Shown piece after piece: positions 55,438 to 63,267 of a stretch of 64,000 nt of DNA. Every line of letters begins with the position of its first letter. The first letter of the stretch is position 1. The notes below the pieces were generated by a model that was not told the origin of the DNA, did no database searches, and saw only the letters and a list, made by a program, of their open reading frames with translations. Where the stretch lies: assembly GCA_963819695.1 (NCBI GenBank), contig CAWFXD010000001.1:434001-498000 (forward strand), read 5' to 3'. Position numbers and translations under genes: made by a program. Origin of the DNA: DASZIT01 sp963819695. Lineage in GTDB: Bacteria; Actinomycetota; Acidimicrobiia; Acidimicrobiales; RAAP-2.

Positions 55438-56085
55438 TCAGCCGGGGCGAACTTGGGCGACCACGGTGACCAGAGGGGGCAACACCACCGGGTCGTCTCC
55501 CGGATCCACCTCGGTCAGCAGGGTGATGTAGTCGGCCACCGGTCCCGGCCCGGCGCCGGCGGGTGCCTCGGCCCAGGTGTCGACGGTGACCAACCCGGCC
55601 TGACGGGCCAGAACCGGCAGCATGGCGCCGATATCCGGGTGGAGCGCGTCCGGCATCGAAAACGGTTGGCCGTTGATCCGACCGGCCGATGTGATCGGCT
55701 CCTGGGCCACCACCCAACCGCCGGGACGGACGGCGGCGGCCATGCGGCCGAGCACCACGGCGGGATCGACCACGTGGAGGAGCAGGAACCGGCAGAAAGC
55801 CAGGTCGACCGGCTCGGGCAGGCGGAGGTCCTCGCCGGCCTGGGTGATGGCCAGCACCTGGCTGTGGGCGGCCGCGGCTTTGGCCACCTCGTCCCGCGCT
55901 TCGGGATCGCTGTCGACCGCGTAGACCCGCCCGTCCCGGCCGACGATCTCCGCCAACGCCACCGACACATCGCCGCCCCCGGCGCCGACATCGACGCACG
56001 TCCATCCCGCGCCCAGGCCCAGCCGGTCGAGGGCGGTGGCCAGTGGCCGCCGGTAGACGTCGTCGCGAAGCCCTCGCATCTCCAT
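55438..56085 (-). CDS. SAM-dependent methyltransferase
   Basis: A 215-residue class I methyltransferase: CVDVGAGGGDVSVALAEIVG (SAM loop), VYAVDSDPEARDEVAKAA, LAFCRFLLLHVVDPAVVL and AAAVRPGGWVVAQEP. The C-terminal part looks like small-molecule (UbiE-like) methyltransferases. Substrate unknown. It stands 61 bases upstream of the dehydrogenase on the same strand and is probably co-transcribed with it. Confidence 0.85.
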   Translation of the reverse strand: MEMRGLRDDVYRRPLATALDRLGLGAGWTCVDVGAGGGDVSVALAEIVGRDGRVYAVDSDPEARDEVAKAAAAHSQVLAITQAGEDLRLPEPVDLAFCRFLLLHVVDPAVVLGRMAAAVRPGGWVVAQEPITSAGRINGQPFSMPDALHPDIGAMLPVLARQAGLVTVDTWAEAPAGAGPGPVADYITLLTEVDPGDDPVVLPPLVTVVAQVRPG

Positions 56086-56164
56086 CCACCTACGCTATCC
56101 CCGCCGATCCGCCACCGGTTCTGGGCGCGGCCCCGGACCGTGGCGAGCCGGGAGACCCGATCCG

Positions 56165-56641
56165 GTGTCCGAACCAGCCCCGGTTGGGAAGCCGATAGCC
56201 TCCACCCTCGTGAAGGTCACCATGATGTTGTGCGATTCGGCCCAGGTTGCCGACGGGAAGCTGTACATCCTCGGCGGGGGATGGAGCATGACCGGTCCCG
56301 ACCCGGTCCCGTCGGCCATCGCCCTCAAAATCGACGTCGCCTGGAACGAGGCCGAGACCTCGCACCACTGGGAGCTGTTCTTGGAGGATGCTGACGGCCG
56401 CCCGGTGTTGGTGCAGACGCCCGAAGGCGAGCACCCGGTCGAGGTGCGGGGCGAGTTCACCGTGGGGAGGCCACCGGGGATCCCGGAGGGATCGCCCATC
56501 GACGTGGCGCTGGCCGTCAACCTCGGCCCGCTGCCGCTGGTCCCCGGAACCCGCTACACCTGGAGGATGGCCATCGACGGCGAGTCACAGTCGGATTGGC
56601 TCCTTGGCTTCACCACCCGACCGGCACCGGAAGCCGCCTGA
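56165..56641 (+). CDS. DUF6941-like protein
   Basis: A 158-residue beta-rich protein. MMLCDSAQVADGKLYILGGGWSM resembles the DUF6941 start (CDxAQ...GKLYILGGGW); IALKIDVAWNEAETSHHWELFLEDADG suggests a jelly-roll or immunoglobulin-like fold. Function unknown. GTG at 56165 has GGGAG ten bases upstream; GTG at 56210 would remove 15 residues. Confidence 0.65.
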   Translation: MSEPAPVGKPIASTLVKVTMMLCDSAQVADGKLYILGGGWSMTGPDPVPSAIALKIDVAWNEAETSHHWELFLEDADGRPVLVQTPEGEHPVEVRGEFTVGRPPGIPEGSPIDVALAVNLGPLPLVPGTRYTWRMAIDGESQSDWLLGFTTRPAPEAA

Positions 56642-56673
56642 CCGACCATGTCACTGGGTACACTCCTGCTGCC

Positions 56674-57186
56674 ATGACCATCTATGACCGGCCCTTCGGC
56701 CGCTATTTCGAGGACTTCGAGCCGGGCGACATCTACCGGCACTGGCCGGGCAAGACGATCACCGAAGCCGACGACCACCTGTTCTGCATGATCACCATGA
56801 ACCACCACCCGCTTCACACCAATAGGTGGTTCGCCGAGAACGAAACCGTCCAGGGAAAGAACGTGGTGGTGGGCAACCTGGTCTACTCGCTGGCCCTGGG
56901 GATGAGCGTCCCCGATGTCAGTGGGGCGGCGATCGCCAACCTCGAGGTCGAGTCGTTGATCCACCGGTCACCGACGTTCCACGGCGACACCATCTACGCC
57001 GAGACCAAGGTGATCGAGAAGGTCGAATCGAAGTCCCGCGACGACCGCGGCATCGTGACGGTGGAGACCAAGGCGTTCAATCAGGATGGCGACGAGGTGT
57101 GCTTCTTCCGGCGCAAGATCATGATCTGGAAGCGCGCCGCCGCCCCACCCCGGCGGTACCCCTACGCCGACGGCGCCTGGGACTGA
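56674..57186 (+). CDS. MaoC-like hotdog dehydratase
   Basis: A 170-residue MaoC-family hydratase. YFEDFEPGDIYRHWPGKTITEADDHLFCMITMNHHPLH carries the Asp and His of the catalytic hydratase 2 motif; VVVGNLVYSLALGMSV and SPTFHGDTIYAETKVIEKVESKS are the hotdog strands. In this genome it could hydrate mesaconyl-CoA together with the malyl-CoA-lyase-like and methylsuccinyl-CoA-dehydrogenase-like enzymes; characterised mesaconyl-CoA hydratases are about twice as long, so this remains a guess. ATG at 56674. Confidence 0.87.
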   Translation: MTIYDRPFGRYFEDFEPGDIYRHWPGKTITEADDHLFCMITMNHHPLHTNRWFAENETVQGKNVVVGNLVYSLALGMSVPDVSGAAIANLEVESLIHRSPTFHGDTIYAETKVIEKVESKSRDDRGIVTVETKAFNQDGDEVCFFRRKIMIWKRAAAPPRRYPYADGAWD

Positions 57187-57235
57187 ATATCGGGTCCGGC
57201 ACCCTCCGGGAAACGTCGGACCGGCCACCGGCCAG

Positions 57236-58192
57236 GTGAACCGGCGAGCCCGAACCGGGGGACGCCGGCCCGAGCAGTTGCAGGCCATGGGCCGGGCCAT
57301 TGCCGACTGGGGCGCCGCCAACGGCACCGGCACCGACGCCGACGGGTCTGGCGCGGCGTCGAGACGGCCGGATCTGCCCTGGCGGGCCACCCGGGACCCG
57401 TGGGCGGTGCTGGTCAGCGAAGTCATGTTGCAGCAGACCCAGGTGTCGCGGGCGGTGCCCGCCTTCCGCGGCTTCCTCGGGCGGTTTCCCACCCCGACTG
57501 CCTGCGCCGGCGCTTCCCTCGGAGACGTCCTGCGGGCCTGGCAGGGTCTCGGTTACAACCGGCGGGCCCGAAGTCTGCACCGGGCGGCCCGGGTGATGGT
57601 GGAGAACCACGGTGGCGAGGTTCCGTCGGAGTTGACCGATCTGCTGGCCTTGCCGGGGGTCGGGGCCTACACCGCCCGGGCGGTGTTGGCCTTCGCGTTC
57701 GAAGTGGAGATCGGGGTAGTGGACACCAACGCCGGGCGGATCCTGGCCCGGGCCGTGGCCGGCGAGTCGGTGACCCGGCGGGACGCGCAGTCGCTGGTCG
57801 ACTCGATGGTTCCCAGCCGCCGGGCCTGGGAGTTCAACCAGGCCTTGCTCGACCTGGGGGCGACGGTGTGTGTGGCCACCGATCCGGCCTGCGGTGGCTG
57901 CCCCATCCGGAAGCGCTGCCGGTGGTCGGCCTCGGGCCGGTCGACTCCGGATCCGGCCCCGGGATCGGCGGGGGTGTCTACCCCCCAGAGCGCCTTCGTC
58001 GGCTCCGACCGTCAGGGCCGCGGGCGGCTCATCGATGCGCTCCGGCAGGCGCCGGTCCGGCAGGTGGACCTCCCGGGGGTCATGGGGTGGCCCGATCAAC
58101 CCGAGCGGGCCGAACAGGTGGCGGCCCGGTTGGTGACGGAGGGGATGGTCGAGCGGCTCAGGTCCGGCCGGTTCCGGCTTCCCCAGCCCTAG
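57236..58192 (+). CDS. mutY: A/G-specific adenine glycosylase
   Basis: Removes adenine mispaired with 8-oxoguanine. The 318 residues contain the catalytic helix-hairpin-helix block LLALPGVGAYTARAVLAFAF with the Asp in VVDTNAGRIL, the substrate loop VSEVMLQQTQVSRA, and the iron-sulfur Cys set CVATDPACGGCPIRKRC (spacing 6-2-5). The C-terminal NUDIX domain that recognises oxoG in E. coli MutY is absent; a shorter winged segment (GRGRLIDALRQAPVRQVD) replaces it, as in many Actinobacteria. GTG start at 57236. Confidence 0.94.
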   Translation: MNRRARTGGRRPEQLQAMGRAIADWGAANGTGTDADGSGAASRRPDLPWRATRDPWAVLVSEVMLQQTQVSRAVPAFRGFLGRFPTPTACAGASLGDVLRAWQGLGYNRRARSLHRAARVMVENHGGEVPSELTDLLALPGVGAYTARAVLAFAFEVEIGVVDTNAGRILARAVAGESVTRRDAQSLVDSMVPSRRAWEFNQALLDLGATVCVATDPACGGCPIRKRCRWSASGRSTPDPAPGSAGVSTPQSAFVGSDRQGRGRLIDALRQAPVRQVDLPGVMGWPDQPERAEQVAARLVTEGMVERLRSGRFRLPQP

Positions 58193-59058
58193 CCGGCCAA
58201 AAACCGCATGATGTGATCGTTGACTTCGTCGGGCCGCTCGACGTGGAGGAAGTGGCCGGCACCCGGAACCACCACCAGTTCGGACCCGGGGGCGAGGAAG
58301 TCGAGCACCGGACCGATGGTGTCGATGCCCATGCAGCCATCGTCGGCGCCGTGGAGATAGAGGGTGGGCTGAGGCCCGGGCCTTCCCGAGGCGGTCTGGG
58401 CGGCGGCGGCATCGGTGTTCTCCGGGGCCCCGGCGAACATCGACCGGTAGTAGGAGATGGCGGCGGTGAGATTCTCCGGCGTCCCCAGCGCCTCTTTCAC
58501 CCGGGCGGCGTCCTTGGCCCCGTCGTAGCCGGGAGACCAATCGGCCCACAGCCGGTCGATGAACGCGTAGTCCTCGAGGCCGACCGCGTACTCGGCCAGC
58601 GCGGTCTGGAAGAAGAAGACGTACCAACTGCGCTTGAGTTGGTCGAAGGTGAAGAAGCCGGCCGCCATGGAGGCCTGGGGGGCCACCGCGGCGGTCACCA
58701 CCCGCCGCCACCGCTCCGGCTGGTAGCCGGCCGCGCCGTAGGTGGCGAATGCCCCCCAGTCGTGGCCGATGATCACCGCCTCCCCGGTCCCGCCCAGGGC
58801 CTGGTGCAGCTCGCAGGCGTCGAGGGCCAGGGTTCCGGTGTCGAACCTTCCGTCCTCCGGCACCGCGGTGGGCGCGTAACCCCGCATGAACGGGGCCACC
58901 GCCCGGTATCCGGCCCCGGCCAGTCGGGGCAGCAGGTGCCGCCACGAGTGGGCGGTGTCCGGGAACCCGTGGAGACAGAGGGCCAGGGGTCCGTCCTCCG
59001 GTCCGTCGGCGAGGTAGGAGAACTCGACGCCATTGGCGGTGATCGTCCGTTGGTCCAT
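58189..59058 (-). CDS. Alpha/beta hydrolase, epoxide hydrolase-like
   Basis: A 289-residue alpha/beta hydrolase. CLHGFPDTAHSWRHLLP forms the oxyanion loop, the nucleophile Asp is in IIGHDWGAFATYGAAG, and GAGHFLHVERPDEV holds the His. Asp as nucleophile and the HGFPD motif fit epoxide hydrolases or haloalkane dehalogenases. A cap domain lies between residues 140 and 215. It overlaps the mutY end by four bases (convergent). Confidence 0.9.
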   Translation of the reverse strand: MDQRTITANGVEFSYLADGPEDGPLALCLHGFPDTAHSWRHLLPRLAGAGYRAVAPFMRGYAPTAVPEDGRFDTGTLALDACELHQALGGTGEAVIIGHDWGAFATYGAAGYQPERWRRVVTAAVAPQASMAAGFFTFDQLKRSWYVFFFQTALAEYAVGLEDYAFIDRLWADWSPGYDGAKDAARVKEALGTPENLTAAISYYRSMFAGAPENTDAAAAQTASGRPGPQPTLYLHGADDGCMGIDTIGPVLDFLAPGSELVVVPGAGHFLHVERPDEVNDHIMRFLAG

Positions 59059-59140
59059 GACCCGGAGGGTAGTCCGGTGCCTGCCATCCCGCCTGCTACG
59101 AGCACAGACTTCACCGGACGGCGAGTAGCGTGCTCTCTCG

Positions 59141-59999
59141 GTGAAAGTTACCTACTTCGGCACCCGGGGCTCCTGCCCGTGCTCGTCCGACCAACATCGC
59201 CGCTATGGGGGGAACACCTCGTGCGTTCTGGTGGAGGTGGAGGACGAGCCACCGCTCATCCTCGACCTGGGGACCGGACTGCGCGCCCTGGGCGAGACGC
59301 TGGATCGGCCCCTCCACATCTCCGGGCTGCCCCTGGAGGCCACCGCCCTTCTCACCCACCTCCACTACGACCACATCCTCGGGCTTCCTTTTTTCACCCC
59401 CCTGCGGGTACCCGGAGCCGTCCTCGACGTCTACGGCCCGGCCCAGGAAGGCGGAACGCTCAAAGACGTGCTCTCCCGCGCCGTCGCAGCCTCCGTTCTT
59501 CCCCATCCACATGGGCGAGTTCCGGGGCGAACTTCGATTTCACGAAGTCGACGGGTCCGACGACATGACCTTCGGCGCCATCAAGGTCAAGGCCCGACCG
59601 GTGCCGCACCGGGGCCGCACCCTCGGCTACCGGATCGAGGCCGACGGAAAGTCGCTGGCCTATATCCCCGACCACCAGGCTCCGCTCGATCGCCGCTCGG
59701 TGCCCGACGAGGTCCTCGAATTGTGCGAGGGTGCCGATCTGGTGATCCATGACGCCCAGTACACCGACGATGAATTCATGCTCATGTCCGACTGGGGCCA
59801 TTCCACCGTCGCCTACGCGGTGCAGGTGGCGGCCGAAGCCGGCGCCCAGCGGCTCTCGCTGTTCCATCACGATCCGTCCCACCACGACCGGGACGTCGAC
59901 CGGATGTTGAGCCGGGCCCGAAAGCTTGGTGGCCCGAGACACCTGGGTGACATCAGCGCCGCTTCGGAGCGCACGCCCATCGACCTGGGCAAGGCATGA
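59141..59999 (+). CDS. MBL-fold metallo-hydrolase (frameshifted)
   Basis: A metallo-beta-lactamase-fold hydrolase related to RNase Z/PhnP proteins. The start VTYFGTRGSCPCS and RYGGNTSCVLVE, then the zinc motif THLHYDHILGLPFF, IVHD-like LVIHDAQYTDDEF and SLFHHDPSHHD are all present. The frame breaks near 59480-59492: the first frame ends the domain at LKDVLSRAV, the next continues SQPPFFPIHMGEF to the stop. Corrected length is about 285 residues. GTG start at 59141. The stop overlaps the flavin reductase ATG. Confidence 0.88.
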
Positions 60000-60553
60000 G
60001 CGATGCCACCGACGCGGTGACCTTCGACACCGCGATGTTCAAGGAGGCCATGGGTCGCTTCGTGACCGGGGTCACGGTGGTGACCGCCCTCGAGGAAGGG
60101 GAACCGGTCGGGTTCACCTGTCAGAGCTTCGTCTCGCTCTCACTCGATCCTCCCCTGGTGGCGCTGGCCCCGGCCAAGTCGTCCACCAGCTGGCCCCGGA
60201 TCGCCAAAGCCGGCAGCTTCTGCGTCAACGTCCTCGGCCACCACCAACAGGAGGTGTGCCGGAAGTTCGCGGTGTCGGGTGGCGACAAGTTCGCCGGGAT
60301 CGCCTGGCACCCGGCCACCGGCGGGGCGCCGATCATCGATGGGTCGTTGGCCTGGGTGAACTGCCACCTGGAATTGATCCACGACGCCGGGGACCACGAG
60401 CTGGTCATCGGGAGAGTGCTGGATCTCGGGGTGGGCGAGGGGTCGCCGTTACTGTTCTACGAGAGCGCATTGAGCCTGATCGTCGCCGCCGAATCCGGGG
60501 CGGCGGTCACCGGTTCTCTGCCACCCGCCGCAACCGAAAAGGATGGAAACTAG
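59996..60553 (+). CDS. Flavin reductase family protein (HpaC/HsaB-like)
   Basis: A 185-residue FMN-binding split-barrel reductase that supplies reduced flavin to a partner monooxygenase. FDTAMFKEAMGRFVTGVTVVTALEE, CQSFVSLSLDPPLVALAPAKSS and GSFCVNVLGHHQQEVCRKFA are characteristic. HsaB of actinobacterial sterol catabolism belongs to this family, which fits the KstR-type operators elsewhere in the window, but no monooxygenase gene is adjacent. Coupled to the MBL gene by ATGA. Confidence 0.88.
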   Translation: MSDATDAVTFDTAMFKEAMGRFVTGVTVVTALEEGEPVGFTCQSFVSLSLDPPLVALAPAKSSTSWPRIAKAGSFCVNVLGHHQQEVCRKFAVSGGDKFAGIAWHPATGGAPIIDGSLAWVNCHLELIHDAGDHELVIGRVLDLGVGEGSPLLFYESALSLIVAAESGAAVTGSLPPAATEKDGN

Positions 60554-60556
60554 ACA

Positions 60557-61108
60557 GTGCCGAGTATCGAAGAGTCCAAAGCCATCGCCGACGTCATCGT
60601 GGTCGAGCCCGATCTCCACGGTGACGAGCGAGGCCGCTTCGTCGAGACCTACCGCCGGAGCTGGTTTCCCCTGGGACGGGAGATGATCCAGGGCAACCGG
60701 TCGGAGAAGCAGGCCGGCGCCATCGTCGGGCTCCACTATCACCTGCACCAGGCCGACTACTGGTACGTGCTCCGGGGCACCGCCCGGGTGGTGCTCCATG
60801 ATCTCCGCCAGGGCTCGCCCACCGACGGCGCCACCCTCACCCTCGATCTCGACGGTGACCACGACCGAGGTCTGTTCATCCCGCCCGGGGTGGCGCACGG
60901 GTTCGCCTCCCTGACCGACCTGACCCTGTGGTACCTGGTCGACGGCTACTACAACGCCGACGACGAATTGGGCGTGGCCTGGGACGACCCCGCCATCGGG
61001 GCCGATTGGGGGCTCACCGACCCGGTGCTTTCGGAGCGGGACCGGTCCAACCCCCGCCGGGCCGATCTCGATCCGGGACTCCGGCCTCGCACCCGTATGC
61101 GCACCTGA
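60557..61108 (+). CDS. dTDP-4-dehydrorhamnose 3,5-epimerase family protein
   Basis: A 183-residue cupin epimerase of the RmlC/RfbC family: VVEPDLHGDERGRFVETYRRSWF, AIVGLHYHLHQADYWYVLRG (catalytic His in the GLHxH block) and LFIPPGVAHGFASLTDLTLWYLVDGYYN. It would invert C3 and C5 of a dTDP-keto sugar for surface rhamnose. No rmlA, rmlB or rmlD is adjacent, and the GTG at 60557 lies three bases after the flavin reductase stop. Confidence 0.87.
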   Translation: MPSIEESKAIADVIVVEPDLHGDERGRFVETYRRSWFPLGREMIQGNRSEKQAGAIVGLHYHLHQADYWYVLRGTARVVLHDLRQGSPTDGATLTLDLDGDHDRGLFIPPGVAHGFASLTDLTLWYLVDGYYNADDELGVAWDDPAIGADWGLTDPVLSERDRSNPRRADLDPGLRPRTRMRT

Positions 61109-61133
61109 TTCGCGTCTCGGAGATGCTGCAGTC

Positions 61134-62150
61134 GTGACCCCCCCTGCCGCCGGCGCCGCCAACGCCCGGTCGCCGAAGAAGGCGAAACAAGGGACCCCGG
61201 GGAAGGCGGCCGGGGCCGTCCCGAAACAAACCACCCCGGCGGCGCCGCCGCCCAGGAAGCGGGGATCGCGGTCGGCCCAGTCTCCGGTGAAGAAGGCGGT
61301 TCCGGCCAACCGGTCGACCTCGGCCAAGCGGACCGGGGCGCGCCCGGAGCGCGCCAAGCGGACAACGGCGGTTCGCCGCGATCGCCTGGGATCGCCCAAC
61401 ACCGGTGTGCTGATCACCGGGGGCGGATCGGGTATCGGACGGGAGACGGCCCTGGCATTGGCCGAAGTCGGTCGCCCGGTGGCCATCTGGGACCTGAACG
61501 CCGCCGGGGCGGAGGAGACCGCGACCCTCTGCCACGAGGGTTACGGAGTTGCCGCGTCGTGGTCGGTGATCGACGTTACCGACTCCGCGGCCATCGACGC
61601 CGCAGTGCCGAAGGCGGCAGCCGCCCTCGGATCGCTGGGGGGCTTCGTGCACGCCGCCGGGATTCCCGGGGCGATGACCGTCGACTTCATCGACGACAGC
61701 CTCTGGGACGTCACCCTGAACACCAACGTTCGGGCCGCGGCCATGATCTCGAAAGCCCTGTTGGATCCGTTCAAGGAGGCGGGGCCCGGCTCGGCGGTGG
61801 TGCTGATCTCCTCGATCGAGGGGCTCTTCGGGAGTGCGATGCTCACCGCCTACTGCGCGTCGAAGGCTGCGGTCCTCGGAGTCATGCGGTCGATCAGCCA
61901 GCGGTTTGCCATGGAGGGCTTCCGGGTCAACGCCGTCTGCCCGGGCGCGGTGGCCACCCCGATGCTGGCCCCGGCCTTCGAAATTCCCGGTTTCCGCGAG
62001 GCCCTGGAGGTTCGGACTCCGCTTCAGCGGGTATCAACTCCTGATGAGATCGCTCGGCCCATCCGGTTTCTCCTCTCGGACGAGGCCTCGTTCATCACCG
62101 GAACCCATCTCACCATCGACGGGGGCCTCACCTCGGTCACGGCCGTCTGA
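61134..62150 (+). CDS. Short-chain dehydrogenase with basic disordered N-terminus
   Basis: A 338-residue protein. Residues 1-88 are Lys/Arg/Ala/Pro-rich and unstructured (for example SPKKAKQGTPGKAAG and KRTGARPERAKRTT), like the tail of histone H1 or HupB. Residues 89-338 are a classical SDR: ITGGGSGIGRETALALAE, VHAAGIPGAM, the catalytic Ser and Tyr-Lys in ISSIEGLFGSAMLTAYCASKAAVLG, VNAVCPGAVATPM and ITGTHLTIDGG. The GTG at 61134 is chosen because the whole frame is open with similar base composition; a start near residue 85 would give a plain SDR. Confidence 0.85.
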   Translation: MTPPAAGAANARSPKKAKQGTPGKAAGAVPKQTTPAAPPPRKRGSRSAQSPVKKAVPANRSTSAKRTGARPERAKRTTAVRRDRLGSPNTGVLITGGGSGIGRETALALAEVGRPVAIWDLNAAGAEETATLCHEGYGVAASWSVIDVTDSAAIDAAVPKAAAALGSLGGFVHAAGIPGAMTVDFIDDSLWDVTLNTNVRAAAMISKALLDPFKEAGPGSAVVLISSIEGLFGSAMLTAYCASKAAVLGVMRSISQRFAMEGFRVNAVCPGAVATPMLAPAFEIPGFREALEVRTPLQRVSTPDEIARPIRFLLSDEASFITGTHLTIDGGLTSVTAV

Positions 62151-62252
62151 GGGCACGATCCCTTCCTCCAACCCGTCCTCGAAACTGCGCCCGGACAGCC
62201 AATCTGGAGGGCCGGTGACATCGGGGTCCCGCCTTCGGGTTGAATAGTTGCG

Positions 62253-63254
62253 ATGTGGATCGCTGTAATCGCGGTAGTACTGGTGGCTGTGGGCGCGGTG
62301 GTGGCCAAGCTGACTTGGCGACCGAACCCCGATGAAGCCCATTCCGTGCGTAAGTACCGGACTGCCCTCGGGACCATGGAGCACATCTCCGACCGGGCGG
62401 TTCGGTCGACGGAGGGGTTGGCCGGACCCACCGAGAGTCCGGAGAGTGCAGTCGGTTGGAGGGAGACACCTTCGGTCCACATCACCGGGAGGGAGACGGC
62501 CACCCGGTTGCCCGCATCCGGGCCGGTGCCGGTGCCGGAGCGGATCGGCGACGACCTTCGTGGCCCGGATGGCGAGTTGGTCTTCGACGACTCCCGGTCC
62601 GCCGATCGGGCCCGAAGGCCCGGTTTCAGGCCGATCGCGCCCGAGTTCCGTTCCGAGCGGGCCCGCAAGCAGGCCTTCCACGCCATGGAGCACCGACAGT
62701 GGCATTGGAGGGCTCCGACCGTCGTGGTCGTGGTCCTGGTCGTTTTCGGCGTACTGGCCTTCGTCGGAAGCCGTCGGTCCAACAACCATTCGACCACCCA
62801 AACCAGCATCACCACCGTCGCCGGTCATCAGACGTCTCGGTCGACGGCGCCGACCACCACCCGACCGCCCCGGGCGACCACCACCACGACCACCAAGCCG
62901 CCGACCCAACTCATCGCCACTTCCACCTCGGCCGGCGCCGCTACCTACTCGGTGGGTACCAGCACCTACAACATCGTCATCACGGCCAGCGGCCTCTGTT
63001 GGGTGGATGCCGTTGACGCCTCGTCGGGAACTTCGATATTCGCCGGAACCGTCCAACCCGGCGCCAGCCAGGTCATCCACGCCACCGGAGCGACCAGCGT
63101 CACCATGGGAGCGTCGTTCACGTCGATGACCGCCAACAACATCCCGGTGGTGCTGCCCACTCCGTTCCAGGTGCCGTTCACCGCCACCTTCCAGCCTCCC
63201 GCCTCGACGGCGTCCACCACCACCACCTCCACGACGACACCCGGCAGCTCCTGA
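62253..63254 (+). CDS. RodZ-C-terminal-like (DUF4115) membrane protein
   Basis: A 333-residue protein with a short N-terminal hydrophobic segment (WIAVIAVVLVAVGAVVAKLTW), a cytoplasmic Arg-rich region, a second membrane helix at about 150-170 (TVVVVVLVVFGVLAFVGS), a Thr/Pro-rich linker and a beta domain YNIVITASGLCWVDAVDASSGTSIF...VQPG. The last domain matches the C-terminal domain of RodZ (DUF4115), but the N-terminal helix-turn-helix of RodZ is missing. Probably a cell-envelope protein of unknown role. ATG at 62253. Confidence 0.75.
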   Translation: MWIAVIAVVLVAVGAVVAKLTWRPNPDEAHSVRKYRTALGTMEHISDRAVRSTEGLAGPTESPESAVGWRETPSVHITGRETATRLPASGPVPVPERIGDDLRGPDGELVFDDSRSADRARRPGFRPIAPEFRSERARKQAFHAMEHRQWHWRAPTVVVVVLVVFGVLAFVGSRRSNNHSTTQTSITTVAGHQTSRSTAPTTTRPPRATTTTTTKPPTQLIATSTSAGAATYSVGTSTYNIVITASGLCWVDAVDASSGTSIFAGTVQPGASQVIHATGATSVTMGASFTSMTANNIPVVLPTPFQVPFTATFQPPASTASTTTTSTTTPGSS

Positions 63255-63267
63255 ACGATTTCGACCG

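Noticed and set aside
57400..59568. A 722-codon + strand frame spanning mutY and the hydrolase
   Set aside because: It crosses two real genes in the wrong frame and shows no domain.
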